Notes: generated from the letters alone by a model not told the origin. Numbered from the stretch's first letter, positions 17,823-26,496 are shown. The stretch is 37,649 nucleotides of DNA from Burkholderiales bacterium (GCA_016195825.1 JACPYV010000092.1:1-37649), one strand, 5' to 3'. A program made the numbers and translations.

Positions 17823-17838
17823 TTGAAAGCGCTTTCAA
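17823..17838. promoter_or_regulatory. LacI-family operator, perfect palindrome
   Basis: TTGAAAGCGCTTTCAA is a perfect 16-bp palindrome with the central CG typical of LacI/GalR-family operators. It fits the general pattern TGWAARCGYTWNCW. It lies about 190 bases before the glucanase start. No lacI-type gene is in the window. Confidence 0.8.
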
Positions 17839-18025
17839 ACGTCCGGTAGCGCCGGGTTTGAGGGGCCTTCTTGGCGATACGTCGTTCGTTTTTCCAACGT
17901 GGCCTGAACCAGGCGGTGGCTGCACGCCGGGTTTGCCGTAGGCCTTTTGCACAGTCGACACGTGGGTCCGCGAAACCAAGCGTTGGGACCCTGACGACCC
18001 GCTGAAGCGGGCAAAGGAGACAAAG
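17839..18025 (+). promoter_or_regulatory. Leader of the glucanase gene
   Basis: I see no convincing -35/-10 pair here; the promoter may overlap the operators. A small hairpin, GCCTG-AAC-CAGGC, lies at 17902–17914. AGGAGA at 18015–18020 is a strong ribosome-binding site five bases before the GTG start codon. Confidence 0.4.
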
Positions 18026-19798
18026 GTGAACCTACTCATGCGTTGCTTGCGCCTGTTCGGCGCGGGCTGGTTGCTGATCCTGGGGGTACTCGGCACCACG
18101 CCGGCCCTGGCTCAAGATTTCACACAGGGTGTCGAAGTCAGCGGCACCACGGCCACCCTCTGGTTCAAGTCCAACGTGTCGACCACCTGGGTCGACGTGC
18201 ACTTCTCGGTCAACAGCGGCGCGCAGCAGAACCTGCGCATGACTGCGGCCAACGGCCGCTATGAGCAGAAGGTCACCGTCGCCACCGGCAACGTGATCAG
18301 CTACTGGTTCACCTACAACAACGGCGCCCCGGCGTACGACACGCCCAAGTACAGCTACACGGTGGGCAGCTCGCCGCCCGCGGTGACCGGCCCCGTGTGC
18401 TTCTACGCCGACATCAACTACACCGGCGACAGCTTCTGCGCCAGCGCGGACTCCAGCTGGATAGGCGCCGCCTGGAACGACCGCGTCTCGTCCGTCAAGG
18501 TGCAGGCCGGCTACCAAGCCACGCTGTTCAACGACATCAGCTACGGCGGTGCGTCGCTGGTGCTGACTGCCGACGAGCCCAACCTCGTCAACCGCGGCTT
18601 CAATGACCTGACCTCGTCGTACCGCGTGGGCACCACCACCAGTACCGGCGCCTGGAACGGCCGCACCACCTTCAACATCGTCAACCAGACCGGCGGCCGC
18701 TGGCCCGATGACCAGGTCTACTGGGCCATCATTGGCAAGGACTGGGCCACCGGCAAGTTCGTGCGCGTCGACGCCTCTGGCAACTTCATTCCCATGTCCA
18801 CCGCTGACAACGGCGCGCTGACCAAGGGCGGCCAGACCTACACCAACTACTTCCACAAGCTCAGCGCTACGCGCACCATCACGATCCCGGCGCTGAACTC
18901 GGCCCGCGTGCTGATGTCGGTGGGCTCGCCGATGTACATCAAGGTCGTCGTCGACGGCAACGGCAACATCGGCTACGCCGGCGCCAACATCGAGAACCCG
19001 ACTGACCCCAACATCGACGTCATCTTCGACTTCGGTGAGATGGCCATCATCCCGCTGGGGCAGCCGGACCAGGGCATTTTTATCAACACCACGCGCGTGG
19101 ACCACTTCGGCTTCCCGCTGAAGCTGCGCGTGCAAGGTGGCGGTGGCTACGACCAGACCGTGGGCGAAGCGCTCACTGAAACCCGCGACCAGCTGTTCAG
19201 CAAGTTCGTCGCTGAGACGCCCGCGCAGTTCAAGCCGCTGGCCCAGTCACCTTACTCGCCGTACCGCATCATGGCCCCGGCCCACGGCACCTTCAAGCCG
19301 GGTGCGGCCAACGCCAACTACCTGCAGCCCTACATCGACGCCGTGTGGGCCCGCTACCGCAATGAAGACCTCGTCTTCACGCTGCAAAACCTGGGCAGCT
19401 TCCGTGGCCGCGTCAGCGGTGACCGCTTCACCTTCACCGGCGGCTCGCCGGCCGGCACGTTCTTCATCAACGGCAAGCCCGACACCGCCATGGTGCTGCT
19501 GGGCGCGGGCCTGCTGGCCGACGCCAGTGGCAACCCGACCAACACGGGCACTCAGTTGCAGATCCAAGCCCAGATCTGCGCCGCCCTGAACCGCCACGTG
19601 ATGGAAACGCCGGCCAACTGGTACGTGCAGTCCGCGCACTACCCGGCGGGGCAGCTGGGCAACTGGTACGCCAAGTTCTGGCACGACCACAGCCTCAGCA
19701 AGAAGGCCTACGGCTTCGCGTATGACGACGTGGGCGACTTCAGCCCGTCCCTGCACACGTCGGCACCGACGACGGTGACGTACACCATCGGCTGGTGA
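18026..19798 (+). CDS. Secreted beta-1,3-glucanase: CBM56 + beta/gamma-crystallin + GH64
   Basis: A secreted enzyme of 590 residues expected to cut beta-1,3-glucan such as laminarin, curdlan or fungal wall glucan. A signal peptide covers residues 1–29 with ALA before the cut. Residues about 31–112 resemble CBM56, a beta-1,3-glucan-binding module. Residues about 123–203 resemble a beta/gamma-crystallin Greek-key domain (VCFYADINYTGDSFC and ATLFNDISYGGASLVL). The remainder, from WNGRTTFNIVNQTG, is a GH64 thaumatin-like catalytic domain. Glu338 (FDFGEMAI) and Asp359 (NTTRVDHFGFPL) are the best candidates for the acid and base. GTG start with AGGAGA 5 bases upstream. Two LacI-type operators suggest sugar-controlled expression. 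GH64 enzymes usually release laminaripentaose; that product is inference here. Confidence 0.9.
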   Translation: MNLLMRCLRLFGAGWLLILGVLGTTPALAQDFTQGVEVSGTTATLWFKSNVSTTWVDVHFSVNSGAQQNLRMTAANGRYEQKVTVATGNVISYWFTYNNGAPAYDTPKYSYTVGSSPPAVTGPVCFYADINYTGDSFCASADSSWIGAAWNDRVSSVKVQAGYQATLFNDISYGGASLVLTADEPNLVNRGFNDLTSSYRVGTTTSTGAWNGRTTFNIVNQTGGRWPDDQVYWAIIGKDWATGKFVRVDASGNFIPMSTADNGALTKGGQTYTNYFHKLSATRTITIPALNSARVLMSVGSPMYIKVVVDGNGNIGYAGANIENPTDPNIDVIFDFGEMAIIPLGQPDQGIFINTTRVDHFGFPLKLRVQGGGGYDQTVGEALTETRDQLFSKFVAETPAQFKPLAQSPYSPYRIMAPAHGTFKPGAANANYLQPYIDAVWARYRNEDLVFTLQNLGSFRGRVSGDRFTFTGGSPAGTFFINGKPDTAMVLLGAGLLADASGNPTNTGTQLQIQAQICAALNRHVMETPANWYVQSAHYPAGQLGNWYAKFWHDHSLSKKAYGFAYDDVGDFSPSLHTSAPTTVTYTIGW

Positions 19799-19819
19799 GC
19801 CCAAGCGGCCGCCTGGCGA

Positions 19820-20470
19820 TCAGCGCTTCGCGTTGATCCGCCAGGCCGGCAGCGTCCATCCCGTCCACAACGCCAGGCCGCGCAGCAGCACCGCTGTCGC
19901 GGCCGCCGCGCTGATGACGGCCCACTGTGGCGCTTCGAGCTTGACGGCCAGCACCAGCACCCAGCCGCCCACGAAGCTGCACAGCGCGTAGGGCCGATGG
20001 TCGTGGAAGGCGGCGGGGATCTCGTTGCAGACGATGTCGCGCAGCACGCCGCCGAAGGTGGCCGTGATGACGCCAATCAGCACCGCGACGATGGCTGGCT
20101 GGCCCATGTCCAGCGCGATCAGCGCGCCGTTGGCCGTGAACAGGCCCAATCCCAGCGCATCGGGCCACTGAATGGCCTTCTCCGTCAGCGCCAGGTGGCG
20201 CCGGCGCAGGAACAGCATGGCGGCGAAGGACAAGGCCATCAGGGCCCACAGCCAGTCGGCATGGTCGACCCAGAAGAAGGGCCGGCGGTCCAGCAACACG
20301 TCGCGCAGCGTGCCGCCTCCGAAGGCCGACAGGCCCGCGACTATGCACAGTCCCACGACGTCGAGATGCTTGCGCGCGCCGGCCAACAGGCCGGACAGCG
20401 CGAAGGCCATGGTTGCGGTGATCTCGACGACGGACTGGATGGTCGAGAAGTTGATGACGGGTGGTTTCAC
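19820..20470 (-). CDS. TRIC/UPF0126 family membrane protein (YicG/YadS type)
   Basis: A 216-residue inner-membrane protein with about seven hydrophobic segments in two similar halves. Each half has the family's glycine-rich signature: FGGGTLRDVLLDRRPFFW near 50–67 and FGGVLRDIVCNEIPAAF near 138–155. Members are prokaryotic TRIC-type cation channels; some are annotated as glycine transporters. The start is GTG at 20470, giving MKPPVINFSTIQ; no good ribosome-binding site is seen, so it may differ slightly. It is convergent with the glucanase and follows the binding-protein gene on the same strand after about 30 bases, so the two may be co-transcribed. No functional link between them is evident. 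Confidence 0.9.
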   Translation of the reverse strand: MKPPVINFSTIQSVVEITATMAFALSGLLAGARKHLDVVGLCIVAGLSAFGGGTLRDVLLDRRPFFWVDHADWLWALMALSFAAMLFLRRRHLALTEKAIQWPDALGLGLFTANGALIALDMGQPAIVAVLIGVITATFGGVLRDIVCNEIPAAFHDHRPYALCSFVGGWVLVLAVKLEAPQWAVISAAAATAVLLRGLALWTGWTLPAWRINAKR

Positions 20471-20501
20471 CCGCGCATCATTCCATCGTTCACGCCACCC
20501 G

Positions 20502-22070
20502 CTACTTCACCGTGGTGTAGCGTGCCTCGAAGTAGTCGTTGGAGCGGTGGATGGTGTCCACGCCCTGCTTCATCGCCCAGGGGCGGATCTGGTGGTGGAT
20601 GGGGATGAACAGCGACTCGTCGCGGATGCGCAGCAGCGCTTCCTTGATCAGTGCGTTGCGCTTGGGCACATCGGGCTCGAACTTGATCTTCTGGATCAGC
20701 CCGTCCAGCGTCGCGTCGCTGACCTTGCCGAAGTTGAAGTTGCCGTCTGCGCCCTGCGTGCGCGTGTGGCCCCAGGCCTGCATCGCGTAAAGCGCGTCAT
20801 AGGTCGACACGCCCCAGCCCAGCATGTAGAAGGGCGACTCGCCGCGCTGGAAGGTCTGGCTGTGCGTGGAGAACGGCGCGGCGATCAGGCGCACCTTGAC
20901 GCCGATCTTGGCCCACATCGACACCGCCGCCTGGCAGACCTGCTCGTCGTTGACGTAGCGGTTGTTGGGGCAGTGCAGCGGCACCTCGAAGCCCTGCGGG
21001 TAGCCGGCCTCGGCCAGCAGCTTGCGGGCCTTGTCCAGGTCTGCCTTGACGGGCGCGTCCAGCGCGGCGTCGTAGCCATTGACGCCCGGCGGCACCATCA
21101 GCGCGGCAGGCACGGACAGGCCGCGCATGATGCTGCGCTTGATGGCCTCGCGGTCCAGCGCAAGGTTCATCGCCTCGCGTACGCGCCGGTCCTTGAACGG
21201 GTTCTTGCCCTTCACGCTGGACTCGCGGAGCTCGTCGCTGCCCTGGTCCATGACGAAGAACACCGTGCGGATCTCGGCGCCCTCCAGCAGCTTGACCTTG
21301 CCTTCCTCCTTCAGCTTGAAGAAGTCCTGCGGCGGCAGGTCGGTGACCAGGTCAACGTCGCCTGACAGCAGGGCTGCTACGCGTGTCGGTGCCGACTTGA
21401 TCGGCAGGTAGCTCAGCTCGGTCACGTTGCCCGTGTTCTTGTCCCACCATTCAGTGTTGGCCACCATCTTGACGGCCTGGTCCGGCTGCCAGCTGACCAG
21501 CTTGTAGGGGCCGGTGCCGTTGGCGTTGCGTGAAGCGAAGTTTTCTTCCTTGGCCTTGTAATCCTGCGTGTTGGTGGTGTTGTTCTTGGTCGACCAGACC
21601 TTGCTCATGATGGGGAAGCTGATGATGTTCTGCAGCAGCATGGGCGTGGGTGCCTCCAGCAGCAGGTCGACGGTGTGGTCGTCGATCTTCTTGACCTCCT
21701 TGATGCCCGACACGTACGTCTGCTTGGTGCCCTGCGGCTGGGTGATGCGGCCGAAGCTGAACACCACGTCGTCTGCCGTGAACGGCGACCCGTCATGGAA
21801 CTTGACGCCCTTGCGCAGCTCGAAACGCACCTGCGTCTGCGACATGTAAGTCCACTTAGTCGCCAGCGACGGCTCGGGCCGGTAGTTCCTGCCCAGCCGC
21901 GTCAGCCCCTCGTAGATGTGGGTGCCGATGGCGTTGGAGGTGTTGTGGTCCTGCGAGTGCGGGTCCAGCGTCAGGATGTCGTTCTGCGCGGCCCAGCGCA
22001 GTGGGGCGGCGGTGGCTGCCCCCAGCGTCAGTGCGGCCAGCAGGGGCAGGAGTCGGAGCAGGGATTTCAT
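20502..22070 (-). CDS. ABC transporter substrate-binding protein, peptide/nickel family 5
   Basis: A 522-residue periplasmic binding protein of the DppA/OppA/NikA family, which delivers dipeptides, oligopeptides or related ligands to an ABC permease. The signal peptide is about 21 residues (MKSLLRLLPLLAALTLGAATAA). The mature protein opens LRWAAQNDILTLDPHSQDHNTSNAIGTHIYEGL. FELRKGVKFHDGSPFTADDVVFSF near 82–105 is the family signature. AAGGAAG precedes the ATG. No permease or ATPase gene is adjacent, so it is an orphan binding protein or its partners lie elsewhere. Its ligand cannot be inferred. Confidence 0.95.
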   Translation of the reverse strand: MKSLLRLLPLLAALTLGAATAAPLRWAAQNDILTLDPHSQDHNTSNAIGTHIYEGLTRLGRNYRPEPSLATKWTYMSQTQVRFELRKGVKFHDGSPFTADDVVFSFGRITQPQGTKQTYVSGIKEVKKIDDHTVDLLLEAPTPMLLQNIISFPIMSKVWSTKNNTTNTQDYKAKEENFASRNANGTGPYKLVSWQPDQAVKMVANTEWWDKNTGNVTELSYLPIKSAPTRVAALLSGDVDLVTDLPPQDFFKLKEEGKVKLLEGAEIRTVFFVMDQGSDELRESSVKGKNPFKDRRVREAMNLALDREAIKRSIMRGLSVPAALMVPPGVNGYDAALDAPVKADLDKARKLLAEAGYPQGFEVPLHCPNNRYVNDEQVCQAAVSMWAKIGVKVRLIAAPFSTHSQTFQRGESPFYMLGWGVSTYDALYAMQAWGHTRTQGADGNFNFGKVSDATLDGLIQKIKFEPDVPKRNALIKEALLRIRDESLFIPIHHQIRPWAMKQGVDTIHRSNDYFEARYTTVK

Positions 22071-22140
22071 GCGGCTTCCTTGGTCAGGATTGCAGGACGG
22101 CAGAAGCCAAAAATCCTAGCTGCGACCCAGGACGTGTCCG

Positions 22141-22425
22141 CTAGGGCTTGCCCGCGGGTTCCAGTGAGCAATCGCAACCGGCGCCAGCAGCGATCCAGCG
22201 CCGCACCAGGCGGCCACGCAGCCCGCTCGGTTGCGCCGTCAGCGCACCGCACACATAGCGTGCGCCGTCCCACCTCAGGGCGACGCATGCACCCTTTAGG
22301 CGCCGGCTTAGCAGCACGCCCAGTGGGCAAGGTTCGGCCAGGCAGCAGATGCCGCAGCCGTTGCATTCAACCCCGAGCGCCGGCTTGTGCGGCGCATCGG
22401 GGTGGATCTCGATGATCCGGTTCAG
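22141..22425 (-). CDS. Cys-rich CxxCxxCC small protein (YkgJ-like), probable CTG start
   Basis: A 94-codon open frame coding for a cysteine-rich protein with C-N-G-C-G-I-C-C-x4-C at residues 21–33 and further cysteines at 47, 59, 84 and 86. The pattern matches the zinc/iron-chelating CxxCxxCC (YkgJ-like) proteins; HPDAPHKPALG before the motif and PLGVLLSRRLKGACVALRWD after it look like short Burkholderiales relatives. There is no ATG, GTG or TTG in frame between the upstream stop codon and the cysteine motif. The best initiator is CTG at 22425–22423, which overlaps the stop of the upstream oxygenase gene as CTGA, in place of the common ATGA overlap. Translational coupling is likely. Start and function are inferred; protein-like sequence is clear. 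Confidence 0.65.
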   Translation of the reverse strand: MNRIIEIHPDAPHKPALGVECNGCGICCLAEPCPLGVLLSRRLKGACVALRWDGARYVCGALTAQPSGLRGRLVRRWIAAGAGCDCSLEPAGKP

Positions 22426-23264
22426 GTCTTCACGCCCAGCTCACGCAGGCGTTCGTTCAGGTAGCTGTCCGCCGTGTAGCGGTCGCTCAGCACCACGTTG
22501 TCGCGCGGGTGCAGGAACAGTGGCAGCGACACGCGGCTCTTCTTCGCCCCTTCGCCGGTTGGGTTGACGACTCGGTGCTGAGTGGACGGGTAGTACCCCT
22601 CGGAGGCTTCCTGCAGCATGTCGCCGATGTTGATGGTCAGCGTACCGAAGTCGCAGGGCACATCGTGCCAGGCGCCGTCGGTGCCCAGCACCTGCAGGCC
22701 GGGCTCGTTGGCCGCGGGCAGGATGGTCAGCAGGTTGATGTCGCCGTGCGCCGCGGCACGGATGGAGCCCACCGGCTCCTCGCCTGTCAGCGGCGGGTAG
22801 CGCAGCACGCGCAGCAGGGTCTTGCTGCTGCCTTGGATCATGTGGGACAGCGGCTCACGGTACTTCGCCGCGATCTCCGGCGGCGTGTAGCGCTCCACCC
22901 AGCCCAGCAGCTCTTCCGCCAGCGCGTTGGCTTCCCGGTAGTAGGTGAGAGCGTCCTCCTTCAGCTGCTCCGGGATGCGGCCCCAGGGGTAGACGTGGAA
23001 GTACTCCTTGATGTCCTTCTGCTTGGAACCCTTCGCGGTTTCTGAAATCTCGGTCGAGAAATAACCGTCCTGGGTCTCCTTCGAGAACGCGAAGCCATGT
23101 TTGGCCTCGCTGTTGAAGAAGGCCAGCCAGTCGGCGTAGATCTTCTCGACCAGCGCCTGGCGGATCGGGTGGTTGGTCAGCACGCCGAAACCGGTCTCGT
23201 GCAGGGAGCGGGTGAACTTTTCTGCCGCATCGGGCGCGCGGTAGTCGACCACTTGAACTTGCAT
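22422..23264 (-). CDS. IPNS-like Fe(II)/2-oxoglutarate-type oxygenase
   Basis: A 280-residue non-haem iron oxygenase of the isopenicillin N synthase-like superfamily. The iron ligands are His173 and Asp175 (HGDINLL) and His230 (QHRVVNP). The co-substrate pair Arg244-x-Ser246 (SRVSLPLFL) points to 2-oxoglutarate use. The N-terminal domain has FTRSLHETGFGVLTNH, typical of the family. I chose the ATG at 23264 because AGGAGA lies 7 bases upstream; a frame from 23300 adds 12 unlikely residues. True isopenicillin synthesis is not implied: no beta-lactam genes are nearby. Relatives hydroxylate or desaturate small molecules or take part in ethylene or sulfur metabolism. It overlaps the CxxCxxCC gene by 4 bases, which suggests the two proteins act together. 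Confidence 0.92.
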   Translation of the reverse strand: MQVQVVDYRAPDAAEKFTRSLHETGFGVLTNHPIRQALVEKIYADWLAFFNSEAKHGFAFSKETQDGYFSTEISETAKGSKQKDIKEYFHVYPWGRIPEQLKEDALTYYREANALAEELLGWVERYTPPEIAAKYREPLSHMIQGSSKTLLRVLRYPPLTGEEPVGSIRAAAHGDINLLTILPAANEPGLQVLGTDGAWHDVPCDFGTLTINIGDMLQEASEGYYPSTQHRVVNPTGEGAKKSRVSLPLFLHPRDNVVLSDRYTADSYLNERLRELGVKT

Positions 23265-23631
23265 TGGGATCTCCTGATGTCCCTTGACGCAGCCATTCAA
23301 TCTCGGGGCTGGCGCGGCCGCAAGTTTACGAGTCAGTCAACTTTTGCGAACCCCGGCACGTGAACTTTGTCGCGACCCGCCAACCTTGTCGGGCAAACCC
23401 GGGGTGCTAGAGTTCGCCTCCTGATGGAACCCGTCTGTTACTCAGAAGGCCCGCACCTTGTCGGGCTGGTCTTTCGAGCAGCGGAGGGGCTCCTGGTCCT
23501 TCCCGTCCCTTTTACTGTTGCCATTGGCTACAGCAAAGGTGGGTCGCAATCCGCCAACCGGTCGAGCCGTGTCGCGGAAGGTTCTTCAACCAGCCAACTC
23601 CCTGGAAGCCGGGGTATGAGGTGAGCGAAAG
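23265..23631 (+). promoter_or_regulatory. sucA promoter and long leader
   Basis: TTGTCG (23386–23391) and TAGAGT (23408–23413) are 16 bases apart, with TGC before the -10, so this is an extended -10 promoter like that of etfB. The leader is about 210 bases. The 12-mer ACCTTGTCGGGC occurs twice, at 23383–23394 over the -35 and at 23455–23466 in the leader. An 85-codon frame at 23367–23624 does not look like protein. GAGGTGAG (23619–23626) is the sucA ribosome-binding site. Confidence 0.6.
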
Positions 23632-26487
23632 ATGATGCAGCAATACAGGTCCAACTCCTACCTGTTCGGCGGAAACGCGCCCTATGTGGAGGAGATGTAC
23701 GAGGCCTACCTCGACAACCCCGGTTCCGTCCCCGACAACTGGCGCGCCTATTTCGACGCGCTCCAGCACGTCCCGGCGGTCGACGGCAGCGAGGCCCGCG
23801 ACGTGGCCCATGCCCCGGTGGTCGAATCCTTCGCCCAGCGCGCCAAGGCCAACGCCTTCGCCAACAAGGCCTCCAGCGCCGACCTGGCCGTCGCCCGCAA
23901 GCAGGTGCACGTCCAGTCGCTGATCGCGGCCTACCGATTCCTCGGCAACCGCTGGGCCGAGCTGGACCCACTCAAGCGCGCCGAGCGCCCCAAGATTCCC
24001 GAGCTGGACCCCGCGTTCTACGACCTGACCGAGTCCGACATGGACATCTCGTTCAGCGCTGTGAACAGCTATTTCGGCGGCGAGACGATGACGCTGCGTC
24101 AGATCGTGCAGGCCCTTCGCGAAACCTACTGCGGCAGCATTGGCTCCGAATTCATGCACGGCTCCGACCCCGGCGAAAAGCGCTGGTGGCAGGAGCGGCT
24201 GGAGAAGGCGCGCGGCAAGCCGACCTTCACGGCCGACGAGAAGAAGCACATCCTCGACCGCCTGACCGCGGCCGAAGGCCTGGAGCGCTACCTCCACACC
24301 AAGTACGTTGGCCAGAAGCGTTTCTCGCTGGAAGGCGGTGAGAGCTTCATCGCGGCCATGGACGAGCTGATCCAGCGCGGCGGCGAGCGCGGCGTGCAGG
24401 AGATCGTCATCGGCATGGCCCACCGCGGCCGCCTGAACGTGCTGGTCAACACGCTGGGCAAGATGCCCGCCGACCTGTTCGCCGAGTTCGAGCACAAGGC
24501 GGCCGAGGATCTGCCTGCCGGCGACGTGAAGTACCACCAGGGCTTCAGCTCCGACGTGTCCACGCCTGGCGGCCCGGTGCACTTGTCGCTGGCCTTCAAT
24601 CCGTCCCACCTCGAAATCGTCAACCCGGTCGTCGAAGGCAGCGTGCGCGCCCGCCAGGACCGCCGCGGTGATGGCGTCGGCGCCCAGGTGCTTCCGGTGT
24701 TGGTGCACGGTGACGCGGCCTTCGGTGGCCAGGGCGTCGTGCAGGAAACGCTGGCGATGGCTCAGACCCGCGGCTACCGCACCGGCGGCACGGTCCACAT
24801 CGTCATCAACAACCAGATCGGCTTCACCACCAGCGACCCGCGCGACCTGCGCTCAACCTGGTACTGCTCCGACGTCGTCAAGATGATCGAGGCGCCGGTG
24901 CTGCACGTGAACGGCGACGACCCCGAGGCCGTCGTCTGGGCCACGCAGCTGGCCATGGACTATCGCGCCGAGTTCAAGAAGGACGTGGTGCTGGACATCG
25001 TCTGCTTCCGCAAGCTGGGCCACAACGAGCAGGACACGCCGGCGCTGACGCAGCCGCTGATGTACAAGAAGATCGCCGCCCACCCCGGCACGCGCAAGGT
25101 CTATGGCGACAAGCTGGTCGCGCAGAACGTGCTGACAGCCGAGGGCCCCGACGAAATGGTCAAGGCCTACCGTGCGGCCATGGACGAAGGCCGCCACACG
25201 GTTGACCCCGTGCTGACCAACTTCAAGAGCAAGTTCGCCACCGATTGGTCGCCCTTCCTCGGCAAGAAGTGGACCGACAGCTGTGACACCGCCATCCCCG
25301 TGGCCGAGTGGAAGCGCCTGGCCGAGAAGCTGACGACGCTGCCCAAGGACTTTGCGCCTCACAACCTCGTGGCCAAGCTCTACGCTGACCGCGCCGCGAT
25401 GGGTCGTGGCGAGACCAACATCGACTGGGGCATGGGCGAAAGCATGGCCTTCGCGTCGTTGGTGGCGTCGGGCTACCCGGTGCGCCTGTCCGGCGAGGAC
25501 AGCGGCCGCGGCACGTTCACGCACCGCCACGCCGTGCTGCACGACCAGAACCGCGCCAACTGGGACGCCGGCACCTACATCCCGCTGCAGAACGTCGCTG
25601 AAGGCCAGGCCCCGTTCACCGTCATCGACTCCATCCTGTCCGAAGAGGCGGTGCTGGGCTTCGAGTACGGCTACGCCGCCGCTGAACCCAACACGCTGAC
25701 CATCTGGGAGGCCCAGTTCGGCGACTTCGTCAACGGCGCCCAGGTCGTCATCGACCAGTTCATTGCCTCCGGCGAAGTGAAGTGGGGCCGTGCCAACGGC
25801 CTGACGATGATGCTGCCGCACGGCTACGAAGGCCAGGGCCCCGAGCACAGCTCGGCGCGCCTGGAGCGCTTCATGCAGCTGGCCGCGGACAACAACATGC
25901 AGATCGTGCAGCCCACCAACGCGGCGCAGATCTTCCATGTGCTGCGCCGCCAGATGCTGCGCATGTTCCGCAAGCCGCTTGTCATCATGACGCCCAAGAG
26001 CCTGCTGCGGGCCAAGGATGCGACGTCGCCGCTGACCGACTTCACCAAGGGCGATTTCAAGACCGTCATCGGTGAGCAGGACGCGACGCTGAACGCCGAG
26101 AAGGTCAAGCGCGTCATCGTCTGCTCGGGCAAGGTCTATTACGACCTCGTCAAGGCGCGTGCTGAGAAGAAGGCCACCGACGTTGCCGTCATACGTGTTG
26201 AGCAGCTCTACCCCTTCCCGCACAAGGCCTTCGCGGCCGAGCTGAAGAAGTACCCGCACGCGACCGACATCGTCTGGTGCCAGGACGAGCCGCAGAACCA
26301 GGGTGCCTGGTTCTTCGTGCAGCACTATGTGCACGAGAACATGGTCGATGGCCAGAAGCTCGGCTACGCCGGCCGTCCGGCCAGTGCCAGCCCCGCCTGC
26401 GGCTACGCCCACCTGCACCAGGAGCAGCAGAAGGCGCTGCTGGATCAGGCGTTCGCCAAGCTCAAGGGCTTCATCCTTACCAAATAA
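23632..26487 (+). CDS. sucA: 2-oxoglutarate dehydrogenase E1 component
   Basis: E1 is the thiamine-diphosphate enzyme that decarboxylates 2-oxoglutarate and hands the succinyl group to the lipoyl arm of E2 in the TCA cycle. The 951-residue length is typical. The N-terminus has SYLFGGNAPYVEEMYEAYLDNP, the E2-binding region. His264 in MAHRGRLNVLVN corresponds to the active-site His260 of E. coli SucA. HVNGDDPEAVVWATQLA and FRKLGHNEQDTPALTQPLMYK carry cofactor and substrate residues, and the C-terminal domain ends RPASASPACGYAHLHQEQQ. It leads the operon sucA–sucB–lpd. The ATG at 23632 follows GAGGTGAG; a second ATG comes one codon later. Confidence 0.99.
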   Translation: MMQQYRSNSYLFGGNAPYVEEMYEAYLDNPGSVPDNWRAYFDALQHVPAVDGSEARDVAHAPVVESFAQRAKANAFANKASSADLAVARKQVHVQSLIAAYRFLGNRWAELDPLKRAERPKIPELDPAFYDLTESDMDISFSAVNSYFGGETMTLRQIVQALRETYCGSIGSEFMHGSDPGEKRWWQERLEKARGKPTFTADEKKHILDRLTAAEGLERYLHTKYVGQKRFSLEGGESFIAAMDELIQRGGERGVQEIVIGMAHRGRLNVLVNTLGKMPADLFAEFEHKAAEDLPAGDVKYHQGFSSDVSTPGGPVHLSLAFNPSHLEIVNPVVEGSVRARQDRRGDGVGAQVLPVLVHGDAAFGGQGVVQETLAMAQTRGYRTGGTVHIVINNQIGFTTSDPRDLRSTWYCSDVVKMIEAPVLHVNGDDPEAVVWATQLAMDYRAEFKKDVVLDIVCFRKLGHNEQDTPALTQPLMYKKIAAHPGTRKVYGDKLVAQNVLTAEGPDEMVKAYRAAMDEGRHTVDPVLTNFKSKFATDWSPFLGKKWTDSCDTAIPVAEWKRLAEKLTTLPKDFAPHNLVAKLYADRAAMGRGETNIDWGMGESMAFASLVASGYPVRLSGEDSGRGTFTHRHAVLHDQNRANWDAGTYIPLQNVAEGQAPFTVIDSILSEEAVLGFEYGYAAAEPNTLTIWEAQFGDFVNGAQVVIDQFIASGEVKWGRANGLTMMLPHGYEGQGPEHSSARLERFMQLAADNNMQIVQPTNAAQIFHVLRRQMLRMFRKPLVIMTPKSLLRAKDATSPLTDFTKGDFKTVIGEQDATLNAEKVKRVIVCSGKVYYDLVKARAEKKATDVAVIRVEQLYPFPHKAFAAELKKYPHATDIVWCQDEPQNQGAWFFVQHYVHENMVDGQKLGYAGRPASASPACGYAHLHQEQQKALLDQAFAKLKGFILTK

Positions 26488-26496
26488 GACTGCGTT

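Noticed and set aside
22067-22366. A 99-codon minus-strand frame overlapping the Cys-rich gene
   Set aside because: It is Arg-rich shadow sequence in another frame; the conserved CxxCxxCC pattern is in the frame ending at 22141.
22422-23264. Isopenicillin N synthase proper, as part of a beta-lactam cluster
   Set aside because: The Arg-x-Ser pair suggests 2-oxoglutarate use and there are no peptide synthetase or other pathway genes nearby.
23367-23624. An 85-codon frame in the sucA leader
   Set aside because: It begins over the promoter itself, has no recognisable features and no ribosome-binding site.
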